A program made the translations under genes and the position numbers. A DNA stretch of 38,857 bases from Lautropia sp. (GTDB lineage Bacteria; Pseudomonadota; Gammaproteobacteria; Burkholderiales; Burkholderiaceae_E), in the NCBI GenBank assembly GCA_030532895.1, contig JAUNKF010000031.1, positions 1 through 38,857 of the forward strand, written 5' to 3'. The notes beneath the pieces were generated by a model. It had not been told where the DNA came from. It searched no databases and saw nothing but the letters and a program-made list of their open reading frames with translations. The stretch's first letter is position 1. Every line of letters starts with the position of its first letter. This document shows, piece after piece, positions 8,080 to 18,000 of the stretch.

Positions 8080-10455
8080 TCAGCGTTTGCGCATGGTGAT
8101 CTGCACCGGCACGTGGAAGGCACGACCACTCAGGCGCCAGGCCGAGTTGTTGTTGAAGCGGCTGTCCATCGAGTAGGCCAGATACCACCCGTCGCGTGGC
8201 AGATAGCGATAGAACTCGTTGACCGGGCGGGTATTGCGTTGGGCACGTGGGTAGGCATGGAATGCCACCAGCTCACGTGTCCAGCCCCGGATCGACGTGC
8301 GGGTGCTGACGAGGTAGCGGGCCGTACCGCGATGATCCCGCATCCGATACCGATAGACCGGCACGGTACCGGGCTGTTTCTGACCGAAGGCATGGAAAGC
8401 CACGCCTTCACGACGCCATTCGCCGCGGATCGACGGATCGGTGCTGAACACGTAGCGCAGCCTGCCATCGCCACCCGGTGCCACGTAGCGGTACACCGGC
8501 ACGGGAGCCGTCTGCTTGGGTGAGCCTGCACCAGGGGCCGGGGTTGGTGCCGGCTTGGGCACTGGGGCCGGGGTTGGCGTCGGGGTGGGTTGTGGCGTGG
8601 GCGCCGGTGTCGGGGCCGGTTCGGGGGCAGGCGTCGGGGCGGGTTTCGGCGTGGGCTCTGGTGTGGGGGGCGGCGCGGGCGTGGGGGCCGGGGTGGGCGC
8701 TGGTGTATTGGCGTTGCCACCTGAGGCCACGTTCACCCGCACGATCTTGGCCAGCGACGGTGTACCCGCATTGTTCAGGATGAACACCATGTAGTAGCCG
8801 GGGGGCGTTTCATGGATGTTGGCCGGCAGCTGGGCGTCCAGACGGTTGCCGTGACGACGGAAGTTCAGCTCGATGAAGCGCTGGCCCATGTCGAAGGAAT
8901 GGGTGACAGAGCCAAGTGCCACCATCGTCACGCGATGGATGGCGGCGGCGTCCGGCGACTGCAGCGCCAGCGTGCCGGCCGGTTGCACGACGCTGGGCGC
9001 CGAGCTGAGTTGCGGACGCGCCGCAGGCCGGCCGTTCGAGTCGTACAGATAGGGCGGGTAGTAGACCTCGGCGTTCAGGTTGGTCTCCGGGCCGCCGGCA
9101 CCGCCACCACCGGTGTAGAGTGAGCCATCGGGCAGGAGGATCGACACCGAGTGGTACAGACGCATCCGCTTCTGTGAGGGGCCGCGTGTCCAGGTGTTGG
9201 TTTTCGGGTTCCACAGGTCGATGCTGTAGACCGGATTGCGTGCCGTGGCTTTGGCACCGTCGAAGAACTCGGCGCCACCCGTGATCGCCACCGTGCCGTC
9301 AGCCAGAACCGTGGCATCGTTCCACATGCGCTTGTTCGCCATCGTGCCGGCATCGGTCACGACCGGGGTCTGATGGCGGATGTCGATGATGGCAGCACGA
9401 TTGCCATTGCCTTCGGTCAGCAGGATACGGCCTGGCTCGAACATCACGGCCGAGCCATTCCAGTCGGACTGGTAGTTGAGCGTGCCCACATTGGTACGCG
9501 AGCCGTTGCCGGCAGGATCCATCCGATACATCTGCTTGCGTGCCAGACCAAAGATCTTGCCGTCCGGTGCCAGCCAGTTGCGCGGGTAGAGCGAGAGCAG
9601 ATCACGGGTCTGGATACCGGTGAGCAGCGTCTGGCTGCCGTCGGCACGACGGATTTCCGGATGATCCTCGCCGCCGGCGCCGCCCTGGATGAACACTTCG
9701 CCATTGGGCAGCACCGTGGTGGTGGCATACCAGCGCGGGCGCTGCAGCGGCGCCGATTTCTCGATGCTGTTGCTGCCGGGACGGAAGATGGTCGTGTCGT
9801 TGTTGGGGCGATTGGTACTGCGGCCCTGGGCTTCGCTGAAGATGTCACCACCGGCGATGAACAAATCGCCCGTGAGCGGCAACAGGATCTGTGCCGAGCA
9901 GAAGATGTCGACTTGCGTGGTGTTCGGCAAGGTCAGGTGCGCGTCATCCCCCGTGCCCATCGTCGGATCCCACACATCGTAGTGGAATTTGCCGCCCTGC
10001 TGACCGTTGGACTGTGTGCCATAGCTCATCAGCCGCCCATCGGGCAGCACGACAGCGTGAATCGGGATGAAGGGCCATTTGACCTGCGGCCCCCAGACGC
10101 CTTCGGTGCCGGCGCGTGAGCCGGTCGGCAAGGCTTTCTTCGACAGACCGTCGGCCGAGACGCTGTCGCTGGCGGTACCGGGCGGGATGCCATCGGGTTG
10201 CGGCTCGGCATCGAAGTCGATGCCGGCATTCGGTTCGGGCAGCTGTGTATAGCCGTCGGCGCCTTTCTGGGCCTCCATCATCGCGACAGCGGCAGCCGAC
10301 GGATCGGCCTGGCTGACGGGGGAAGGAGAGGAGGTGTCGTTGCCGGTGTTGACGCCGCAGGCAGCCAGTGACAGGAGGGCTGCTGCCGTGGCGACGGCCA
10401 GGGCAGGGCGGTGCAAGTGGGTTGGCATGGCGGCCAAGGGATGGAATCGCTTCAC
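8080..10455 (-). CDS. Galactose-oxidase-like copper radical oxidase lipoprotein with DUF5648-like repeats
   Basis: A secreted protein of 791 residues (GTG start at 10455; an ATG nine codons later is equally possible). A signal peptide ends in the lipobox LAAC (Cys33), predicting a lipid anchor. Residues about 110-570 form a kelch propeller plus a DUF1929-like domain of the galactose/glyoxal oxidase family. The copper-radical residues can be aligned: Cys186 (DIFCSAQ) and Tyr243 (RWYATT) for the thioether cofactor, Tyr434-His435 (RLYHS) and His519 (SVTHSF) for copper. A Pro/Thr/Ala linker covers about 578-650. The last 140 residues hold three repeats of the VPVYRY...GVAFHAF type, as in DUF5648. 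Such enzymes oxidise alcohols or aldehydes and release H2O2; the substrate here is unknown. The repeats may bind the cell wall or glycans (inference). No operon partners are seen. Confidence 0.87.
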   Translation of the reverse strand: MKRFHPLAAMPTHLHRPALAVATAAALLSLAACGVNTGNDTSSPSPVSQADPSAAAVAMMEAQKGADGYTQLPEPNAGIDFDAEPQPDGIPPGTASDSVSADGLSKKALPTGSRAGTEGVWGPQVKWPFIPIHAVVLPDGRLMSYGTQSNGQQGGKFHYDVWDPTMGTGDDAHLTLPNTTQVDIFCSAQILLPLTGDLFIAGGDIFSEAQGRSTNRPNNDTTIFRPGSNSIEKSAPLQRPRWYATTTVLPNGEVFIQGGAGGEDHPEIRRADGSQTLLTGIQTRDLLSLYPRNWLAPDGKIFGLARKQMYRMDPAGNGSRTNVGTLNYQSDWNGSAVMFEPGRILLTEGNGNRAAIIDIRHQTPVVTDAGTMANKRMWNDATVLADGTVAITGGAEFFDGAKATARNPVYSIDLWNPKTNTWTRGPSQKRMRLYHSVSILLPDGSLYTGGGGAGGPETNLNAEVYYPPYLYDSNGRPAARPQLSSAPSVVQPAGTLALQSPDAAAIHRVTMVALGSVTHSFDMGQRFIELNFRRHGNRLDAQLPANIHETPPGYYMVFILNNAGTPSLAKIVRVNVASGGNANTPAPTPAPTPAPPPTPEPTPKPAPTPAPEPAPTPAPTPQPTPTPTPAPVPKPAPTPAPGAGSPKQTAPVPVYRYVAPGGDGRLRYVFSTDPSIRGEWRREGVAFHAFGQKQPGTVPVYRYRMRDHRGTARYLVSTRTSIRGWTRELVAFHAYPRAQRNTRPVNEFYRYLPRDGWYLAYSMDSRFNNNSAWRLSGRAFHVPVQITMRKR
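8516..8722 (-). repeat. Pro-Thr/Ala-Pro coding repeat (linker of the oxidase)
   Basis: About 200 bp of low-complexity GC-rich sequence encodes runs such as APTPAPTPAP and PEPTPKPAPTPAP. The unit is an irregular 12-base repeat encoding (A/P)-P-(T/E/K)-P. It forms the flexible linker between the oxidase domain and the C-terminal repeats and is a likely site for length variation between strains. Confidence 0.85.
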
Positions 10456-11226
10456 GGGTGGTGTCTCAGAGGGTAAGAAACCATAACAGTCAGTCAGGCA
10501 GGCTCTCGGCCCCGCATGCCGTCATGGTCTGGATCGTGGAAGGGGATCCCCGATGGATGATGGCCGGGATACGGCTGATCATCAGGGTGCGCGCGAGCGC
10601 CACGGTAGCGAACCGTGCGGGGGCTGAACAGGTTCGGGATTGAACCGCGTCATGGCACCCGCCCAGGGCCGCAAGCAAGCCCGTGGCCGTCTGGCTGCTT
10701 GATCGATCTTGTGTCAAGGCAGGCCGCTGTGATCACCCGGTGAAGCGTGCGGCGGCCTCAATCATCGCCAGATTCTTGCAAGGCGGATTTTGCCGCCTTT
10801 GTTGTCGTTGACTGCCCGAATGTATATGTGTGTTTGGAAGATTTGCAGCAAGACACGAGCCACCCACAAATTTGGTACAAGAATCTTTCGTCGTATGAGA
10901 TTTTGTATCCATTATTCTTGTGATGTCGTGCTGCTTGACATCCAGGGCACGAATAAGTGCATGACACGCGCTACGTCCATGACCTGCGCCAGGGGGCAGC
11001 ACCGGGACGAACCCGTGCCGCGCGCACTCGTTGGGTGGCCCGTGGCGTAGGGGAGGGCAGGCATAATGCCGATGTGATTGGCTGGGTCGTGTCCATGCCC
11101 GTGCCCGTCCGAGCGACAGCGCGCTGGCGGTGCAGGACACGAGCTGGCCTGTTGCCGAAGGCGAGCCGGAGATCCCGCCGATCCGGTAGCGCATGACCCT
11201 GGTGGAACCAACAAGGAAGGAAGTGT
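10456..11226. other. Intergenic region, 770 bp, between divergent genes
   Basis: This region separates the oxidase lipoprotein gene (minus) from yghU (plus). Several frames are open but none resembles a known protein and they overlap one another, so I do not call a gene. The part from about 10795 to 10950 is notably AT-richer and could hold promoters. A small hairpin lies at 10780-10799. The ribosome binding site of yghU (AAGGAAGGAAG) ends the region at 11213-11223. Confidence 0.45.
10780..10799. terminator. Possible small terminator-like hairpin
   Basis: Arms AAGGCGG (10780-10786) and CCGCCTT (10793-10799) flank a six-base loop and are followed by TTGTTGT. The stem is only 7 bp and no gene is known to end here, so it may equally belong to an unrecognised short transcript or be chance. 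Confidence 0.22.
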
Positions 11227-12027
11227 ATGAGTCAGATGCCCTATGTACCCCCTGAAGTCTGGACGTGGGACAAGGACAACGGGGGACGCTTTGCCTCGGT
11301 CAACAAGCCGACGGCAGGTGCCCAGTTCGAGCAGGTGCTGCCGGTGGGCGACAAGCCCTTGCAGCTCTATTCGCGTGGCACGCCCAATGGCATGAAGGTC
11401 ACGATCATGCTTGAAGAGCTGCTGGCCGCTGGCAAGACCGACGCAGCTTACGACCTCTTTCTGATCGACATCATGAAGGGCGATCAGTTTGGCTCGGGTT
11501 TCGTGGCCATCAACCCCAATTCCAAGATTCCGGCGCTATTGGATCGGAGCGGCCCGCAGCCCATCCGGGTGTTCGAGTCCGGTTCGATCCTGCTGTATCT
11601 GGCCGAGAAGTTCGACGCTTTCCTGCCGTCGGCGCCTGCCGAACGTACCGAAACCCTGTCGTGGCTGTTCTGGCAGATGGGCAGCGGCCCTTATATTGGC
11701 GGTGGTTTCGGGCATTTTTATGCCTATGCCCCGGAGAAGATCGAATACGCGATCAACCGCTTTGCGATGGAGGCCAAGCGCCAGCTCGATCTGCTCGACA
11801 AGCTCTTGGCCGAGCGCGAGTACATTGCCGGCAGCCACTACAGCATTGCCGACATGGCGATCTGGCCCTGGTATGGCCGGTTGGTGTTGGGGGAACTCTA
11901 CGGCGCTGCTAAGTTTCTCGATGTGACTTCTTACCGGCACCTGTTACGCTGGTCGGAACAGATCGCTGCACGGCCGGGTGTCGAGCGGGGCGTGAAGGCG
12001 GAACACAAGCCGTTGTTGCCTGCTTGA
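11227..12027 (+). CDS. yghU: YghU-type glutathione S-transferase
   Basis: A cytoplasmic glutathione transferase of the nu class; E. coli YghU shows disulfide-bond reductase activity and glutathione-dependent peroxidase activity. The match to YghU runs from the start: VWTWDKDNGGRFASVNKPT, then QLYSRGTPNGMKVTIMLEELL in the thioredoxin fold, NPNSKIPALLDRSG, IRVFESGSILLYLAEKF (glutathione-binding E-S) and the helical domain with GGGFGHFYAYAPEKIEYAINRF and YSIADMAIWPWYG. It is 266 residues, about 20 shorter than the E. coli protein because the charged C-terminal tail is missing. A strong AAGGAAGGAAG site precedes the ATG. It probably forms its own transcript; the next gene lies 187 bp on. Confidence 0.94.
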   Translation: MSQMPYVPPEVWTWDKDNGGRFASVNKPTAGAQFEQVLPVGDKPLQLYSRGTPNGMKVTIMLEELLAAGKTDAAYDLFLIDIMKGDQFGSGFVAINPNSKIPALLDRSGPQPIRVFESGSILLYLAEKFDAFLPSAPAERTETLSWLFWQMGSGPYIGGGFGHFYAYAPEKIEYAINRFAMEAKRQLDLLDKLLAEREYIAGSHYSIADMAIWPWYGRLVLGELYGAAKFLDVTSYRHLLRWSEQIAARPGVERGVKAEHKPLLPA

Positions 12028-12214
12028 GGCCACGTTGCCTGCACGGCCAAGTGGCGTCGGGCGTCGAGTGGGGCGCCTGATCCGCACACGCCGTCGCTGA
12101 GGCGGATGCGGCTTTGAAGGGGCTTGGCATCGTTTGCACAAGGTGCCCGCCCTGACGCCAGGGCTTGCTGTGGCGATCTGCCGGCTCTGGGTATGGGGGT
12201 GAAATGAGGTCGTC

Positions 12215-12682
12215 ATGCGATTCCTTGAACTGAAAATTCCGCCGGTGATCGTTTTTCTGGCCGTGGGCTTGTTCATGTACGGGTGCGCCTATTGGGTGCC
12301 GGCTGCTACCTACCCGATACCGGGGCGTCGGCTGATGGGCTTTGTCATGGTGGCCTGGGGGTTGCTGGTGGGCGCTCTGAGTGTGTCGGCTTTCCGCTCG
12401 CATCAGACCACGGTGAACCCGCATCGGCCTGGCAACGCCTCGATGCTGGTGACGCGCGGCATTTATCGGCAGACCCGAAACCCGATGTATCTGGGCTTAC
12501 TGTTTTTGCTGACGGGTTGGGGCTTTTATCTGTCGAACGTGCTGGCCTTTCTGGGCTTGCCGCTCTTCGTGCTCTATATGACCGAGTTTCAGATCAAGCC
12601 CGAAGAGCGGGCGCTGGCCCAGAAATTTGGCACGAGCTATATCGGCTACACCTCGATGGCGAAGCGCTGGTGGCTGTTTTGA
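12215..12682 (+). CDS. Isoprenylcysteine carboxyl methyltransferase-like membrane protein
   Basis: A 155-residue inner-membrane protein with four or five hydrophobic helices. The C-terminal half has the signature of the ICMT/PEMT-like family: TRGIYRQTRNPMYLGLLFLL, then EFQIKPEERALAQKFGTSYIGYTSMAKRW, where the R-NP-Y and E-ER residues shape the SAM-binding pocket in known members. Bacterial proteins of this kind are annotated as isoprenylcysteine methyltransferase or phospholipid methyltransferase, but their substrates are mostly unknown. GAGG lies five bases before the ATG. The gene converges on pbpC with only 25 bp between the stops and no clear terminator. Confidence 0.82.
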   Translation: MRFLELKIPPVIVFLAVGLFMYGCAYWVPAATYPIPGRRLMGFVMVAWGLLVGALSVSAFRSHQTTVNPHRPGNASMLVTRGIYRQTRNPMYLGLLFLLTGWGFYLSNVLAFLGLPLFVLYMTEFQIKPEERALAQKFGTSYIGYTSMAKRWWLF

Positions 12683-12707
12683 GGTAGGGGCTTTTGACGC
12701 TGGCGTA

Positions 12708-15098
12708 TCACTGCCGTGTGGGTAGGGCGCCGCGCACGTCGATCTGAATCTCATCCAGCACCTTGCCGCTGCCGTCGCATAGTTGTAGCCGGTGATGCCC
12801 CGGCTTGGGCAGCCAACCAAGTGTTGGACCGGTGCCGAGTCGTTGCTGGCCGATGCGCCATTGCAGACGATCCGGGTGCGCCTCGGGTGTGGCTGAGGCA
12901 GATGATGGGGCGGCGATCTCGGCCTGCAAGCGCAGTTGTTGGTTGGCTGGTGGGATGTCCGGGTCGAGCGCGATGATCGTGCCGGGCGCCGGTGCGATGA
13001 TCCGGGCCTGAAGGGGGGCTGTCAGCGGACGCTCGAAGCGAGGCTGAGCCGTGCCGTCCATGAACCATTCGGTGCGGCTGGCTTCAAGCGGCACGCCCTC
13101 GGATGCATCTGGCCCGAATTCGATCGGGAGAGACACCACCGTTTCGGGGGCGACGGGGGCCGAAGATGGGTGTTGCCGATGCAGATAAGCCATCAGCCTG
13201 GCCCAGACCGGAGCGGCGCCACTCACCCCGCTGACCTGTCGCATCGGTTGGCCGTTGGCATTGCCAACCCAGACGGCCACCGTGTAATGCTGGCTCCAGC
13301 CAATGGCCCAGTTGTCGCGCATGTCCTTGCTGGTGCCGGTTTTCACGGCTGTCCAGAACGGCGTGTTCAGCACCGAGTGTGCGCCAAAGGAGGAGACCCT
13401 TGCCTGCCGATCCGAGAGGATATCGCCCACGATGAAGGCTGCGCCTGTGTCGAGGGCACGGTGGCAATCTGTCATGGCTGATGGGTCATCGGCCGAGTCG
13501 GTGTTTTGAGGCTGCCCGTCTGCTGATCGTGGTGTGGCCTCAGCGGTAGCCAACCACCGCACGGGGCAATGCCAGCCGCCGTTGGCGAGTGTCCGATAAG
13601 CATTGGCCAGCTGCAAGAGGCTCACCTCGGCACTGCCGAGTGCCAGGCTGTAGCCATAATAGCCCCCGCTTTCTGGCAATGGCATGCCCAGCTTGTGCAG
13701 CTGCTGCCGAAAAGCCTCGGGCGAGACCATGACGAGCGTGCGCACGGCCGGGATGTTCAGGGAGGAGGCCAGCGCCGTGCGGGCCGATACCCAGCCCCTG
13801 AAACGATGGTCGTGGTTGCGGGGCATGTACAAGCCATGTGCGGTGGGCAGTTGGGTGGGGGCATCGTTCAGCAGCGAGGCCGCCGTCAGCCGCCGTTCGG
13901 CAATGGCCTGGGCATAGAGAAAGGGTTTGAGCGCGCTGCCGGGCTGGCGACGTGCCGTGACCCCATCTACCTCGGCCGCCTGACTCAAGGCGCCGCTGGA
14001 ACCCACCCAGGCCAGCACCTCACCACGTTGGTTGTCGAGCACGATGACGGCGCCATCCTCCACCTGCTGCGCCCGCAGCACCTGAAGCTGTTGTTGCAAC
14101 TGCTCGACTGCCACTTGCTGAATACCGGCATCCAGCGTGCTTTTGATTGGGGTGGACGGGTGCTGCGCCAGCAGTTTGCGGCTCAGATGTGGCGCTAGCC
14201 CCTCGCTACTGGCCCAGTGTCGGGGGCGGGCCAGCACGATATCGGCGAGCACGCGCAGCTCGGCACAATCGGCATCGGTACGTAGCTGTTGCAAGACGCC
14301 ACAGGCACGATCGGCCACGCGGGCAGCGGGCGCATTGGGGGCCCTGACCAGGGCGGCGGTGAGCGCTGCCTCCTGCTCGTTGACGCCATGTGGGGCCTTG
14401 CCGAAGAGGCTGCGGGTAGCGGCATCCAGGCCGATTAGCTCGCCCCGGAAGGGCACCAGGTTCAGATAGGCTTCGAGGATCTGGTCTTTCTGCCAGTGGC
14501 GCTCCAGTGTCCGGGCCGCCAGCGCCTGATCGACTTTTTGTGACCAGCGCCGGTGCTGGCCGGGGGCGGGCTGAAGATCGGCATCCAGCAGCCCGGCCAG
14601 CTGCATGCTGAGGGTGGAGGCGCCGCGCGTCTGCTCATGCCAGAGATTGGCCCAGGCTGCGGCTGAAATGGCTTGCCAGTCCACGCCGCCGTGCTCGTAG
14701 AAACGCCTGTCTTCCGAGAGCAGCAGTGCCTGGCGCAAGACGGCCGGCACCGCCGTGAGCGGCACCCATTCGCCGCGGCGTGCCGAGAGGAAACGGCGAA
14801 GCCGGTGGATCGGCTGGTCGTGGCGATCGAGCACCACCGTTTCAGAAGACTGAAAGCGGGCGCGAAGTTGCTCGAAGCGCTCGGGCACGTCCTCCTGCGC
14901 CAAGGCCGGCATGCTGCCGATCAGGAGCAATCCGCAGCCGAGCCGAAGCAGCCGCTGCATGCCGCTCGATGCAGCCCCTTCAAGCGAGGGCCGATGTGGG
15001 GGCCGACATGGGCGCGCGGGCCTGCCGGTATCCTGCGCGGCGGAGGGTACCGGCTTTGGCAGGCCCAGGGCAGCTGTGGGGCGGAAAGAGCCGATCAT
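12708..15098 (-). CDS. pbpC: Penicillin-binding protein 1C
   Basis: A bifunctional class A penicillin-binding protein of the PBP1C branch, 796 residues, anchored in the inner membrane and acting in the periplasm. After an Arg/Pro-rich N-terminus comes one hydrophobic segment (LLRLGCGLLLIGSMPALA, near 49-66). The glycosyltransferase domain has LSEDRRFYEHGGVDW (near 127-141) and STLSMQLAGLL. The transpeptidase domain has S388-A-L-K, SSLN and K586-T-G with TSKDMRDNWAIGW. The C-terminal 90 residues form the PBP1C-specific domain (BiPBP_C). The ATG overlaps the stop of the upstream alpha-2-macroglobulin gene as ATGA, which supports this start; an internal ATG at 14960 would drop 46 residues. E. 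coli has the same pair (yfhM-pbpC), thought to link cell-wall repair with protease trapping. Confidence 0.95.
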   Translation of the reverse strand: MIGSFRPTAALGLPKPVPSAAQDTGRPARPCRPPHRPSLEGAASSGMQRLLRLGCGLLLIGSMPALAQEDVPERFEQLRARFQSSETVVLDRHDQPIHRLRRFLSARRGEWVPLTAVPAVLRQALLLSEDRRFYEHGGVDWQAISAAAWANLWHEQTRGASTLSMQLAGLLDADLQPAPGQHRRWSQKVDQALAARTLERHWQKDQILEAYLNLVPFRGELIGLDAATRSLFGKAPHGVNEQEAALTAALVRAPNAPAARVADRACGVLQQLRTDADCAELRVLADIVLARPRHWASSEGLAPHLSRKLLAQHPSTPIKSTLDAGIQQVAVEQLQQQLQVLRAQQVEDGAVIVLDNQRGEVLAWVGSSGALSQAAEVDGVTARRQPGSALKPFLYAQAIAERRLTAASLLNDAPTQLPTAHGLYMPRNHDHRFRGWVSARTALASSLNIPAVRTLVMVSPEAFRQQLHKLGMPLPESGGYYGYSLALGSAEVSLLQLANAYRTLANGGWHCPVRWLATAEATPRSADGQPQNTDSADDPSAMTDCHRALDTGAAFIVGDILSDRQARVSSFGAHSVLNTPFWTAVKTGTSKDMRDNWAIGWSQHYTVAVWVGNANGQPMRQVSGVSGAAPVWARLMAYLHRQHPSSAPVAPETVVSLPIEFGPDASEGVPLEASRTEWFMDGTAQPRFERPLTAPLQARIIAPAPGTIIALDPDIPPANQQLRLQAEIAAPSSASATPEAHPDRLQWRIGQQRLGTGPTLGWLPKPGHHRLQLCDGSGKVLDEIQIDVRGALPTRQ

Positions 15099-18000
15099 GA
15101 CGGGCGCTTCGGGGCAGAAGATGCGGCGATGCCGGCTTTTTCCCGTGCTGCGGCATCGGAGGCGGCGGCAGGTGCCACCGTGGGGAGCGCTGCCGGCGCC
15201 ACGACCGTGACCGGCGCGTTCGGGCTTTCGCCGAAACGCTCGGGCGCGTACAAGGCTTCGACCCGGCTCGGGGGCAGCAGGAAACGGCCCGTCTGGTTCA
15301 GCCGGATCGTGTATTCGACATGGCTTTCACCTTGCGGCAGCCACTCGAAATAGCTGCGGAATGCCTCGAAGCTGCGTTCTTCATACGCAAGCCAGCCCCG
15401 GCTGCCCGTGCTTTCCTGACGGGTGGCGATGGCGCTGTCACGACCGAGACCACTGCCCAGAATCGTGGCGCCAGCCGGAATCGGATCGTTGAAGACGACC
15501 CAGGTCATCGGGGCGCTGGCCCGAACCGTGAGCCGCACGCGCAGGATGTCGCCCCGGCTGTAGTGGCCAGCCGGCAGCGCCGGGTTTTGCTGCATCACGG
15601 GCGTGATGCGCTTTTCAATCCGGTAGCCGGCCGAGATGGCCTTCGTTCGCGGCACGGCCGCCAGTGACTGGATGCTGACCCACGGTTTGCCCGTGCCTTC
15701 GTGGTGCAGGCTCAGCGTGCCGCCCGTGAGGGCCACGCCAGCATGCGGGATGCTTGGCTGGCCGGTTGTTACGGTGGTTTTCACAGGGGCGCTCGGGCGT
15801 GTGGCCGTGCGTGGGGCGACGGCTGTGCCCGCTCGGGTGGCTGCATGCGAGGCGCCAGTTTTTGGGTTTGTCGGCCACTCGAAGAAGAGCGGATGGCCCG
15901 AGAGCAGGTCGTCGGCTTTGTGTTTGTCCTTGACCTTCTCCTGGGCCTTATCCTCAACCTTGTCCTTGTTCCAGTCGAAAAGGCTGCGCTGGCTGCCTGC
16001 CGCGCTGTTGAGCACGGCCTGCGTCAGCCCTTCAACCGGGGTGGATTCATGGGCCATCGAGAAACGGTGCAGCGCGAGCCAGCCCCACAGGTTGGCGGTG
16101 GTGGTTTGCCAGCGGCCTGCTTGTTGGCGGCCGATCAGCCCGGTGGCAAGCCGGCCCAGCTCCTGGTGCCAGGATGGCTCGTCGAGAACAGTGAGCAGCA
16201 GACGCGCGGCGTTCACATCGCCGTTCACCATCAGCCACCACCAGTTGTCTTCTGCCTCATGCTGCAACACGAGGCGTGATCCCTGATAAGACAGCCGCGT
16301 GCGCAGCAGTTGCAAGGCTTCGCGTTTGAGCGATGCCTGGCGGGGCAGGGCTGGCATCCGCTTCAGGATGTTGAGCCAGTCGATCAGCGCATGGGTGGGC
16401 CATTGGCGTGGCGTGATCGTGAGGTTGCTGATCATGTTGGCTGTGGCCGCACCGTAACGGGAGAGTGCTTCGATGACCATCAGCTTACGCGCTGTCAGAT
16501 CAGCCTGGGGCGCCCAGCGCTCGCGCTTGAGGCGTCCTTCCACAAAGCGGGTGAGGCCGTTGATCAGTTGCTGGCGGCTCTTTTCTGGCAGGGCGAAGGC
16601 CGGGTTCAGCCGGGCGGCTTCATCTGAAGCGGCCAGCAGCCAACTGCTCAGCACCTCGCTGCCCCGGTGGGCCGCGCCTTCGCTTGGCGGGAAGTAATGG
16701 GCCAGCGCATCTTCATCCAGATAGGCCGGCAGTTCGCTCATCAGCGCTTGCCAGTGGGCCTGGTCGGCCAGCACCAGCGCCTTGCTGGCTTGTTGTTCCA
16801 GGCAGCTATAGGGGTAGCGCTTGAACCAGTCCTGCACCGCCGGCAGCCCGTCCACCAGCCGGGCCTGAAGGCCGATGCTCAGCCCGCCACGGGCGGGCAG
16901 GGCGTCTGCCGGTGGGGCCACCGGCGTGCTGTAAGGCTTGTCGAGTTGAAGGAGGCTCGCCTGCTGAACCATCACCGGCACGGCCGGAAGGACGTGCAGC
17001 GTGAGGGCCACGCGGTCACTTAGCTGACGTGCCGGGTCGCTGGCCTCGATCTGCCAGCGCCAGGCTGATCCGGCTGTCGCTGCGTTTCCTGCGTGAGCGC
17101 CGTGTGCAGCCTGGGTCGATGGCGCAGCCTCGCCAGGCCGAAGTCCATCCCGGTCTGGCACCGACACGGCCCATGTCACCGGCACGGTGGCGCCGGCCGG
17201 CAGGCTGATCTGTCGGGGGGCCAAGTGCTGCTCGCCCGCTTGCGCCTTCACCGTCAGCTGCATCGGGACATCGGTGGTGTTGCGCAGGCTGATGCTGGCT
17301 TCAAGCTGGTCGCCGCCCCGCACCACGGGGGGCAGTGCACTGATGATTTGCAGATCCTGCGTGGTCTGAATGCCGGTTTGGCCCGTGCCGAAGCGACCTG
17401 TCCCATGATCGGCAATCGCCACGAGGCGGAACTGGCTGATTGAATCGTTGAGCGGCACGCTGACGGTGGCACGCCCCTCAGCATCGAGCCGGATGCGCGG
17501 GTTCCAGTACAGCAGCGTGTCGAACAGCTCGCGGGTGGGTGTGCCCGGTCCGCCATCGCCACCGGCCGGCACGGCCTTGCGGCCATAGTGCCGCCGGCCC
17601 ACCACTTCCATCTGGGCCGTGGCGGTTTCCACGCCCCATGGGCGTCGGGCCAGCATCGCGTTGAGCAGCGACCAGCTCTGATTGGGCATCAGCGCCAGCA
17701 GCGCCTGATCGACGGCGGCCAGTGCTACCTCAGCATGGGCGGCAGGTTGGCCATCCGGCAGCTTTGCCTCGATCTGAACCTGTGCCTTGCCACGAACCGG
17801 GTAGCGTGTCTGGTCGGTGCTCAGCCGGACATCGAGGCGGTGGGCTGCACCGCCCACGCGGATTTCGGCCATGCCGAAGCGAAAGGCCGGCTTGCTCAGG
17901 TCGATCAACGCCGTGGGGGCTGGGGGCTTGGTGGCGGTGTTCGTGTCCTCTTGCCCGATGCTTTGCCAGGCTTGCCACCAGGCGGACAGCGAGCCGATGC

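Noticed and set aside
8516-8722. CRISPR-like or satellite repeat
   Set aside because: The repeats are irregular, have no spacers and encode the Pro/Thr linker in frame.
10733-11214. Overlapping open frames between the oxidase and yghU genes
   Set aside because: They overlap one another on both strands, lack ribosome sites and show no family resemblance.
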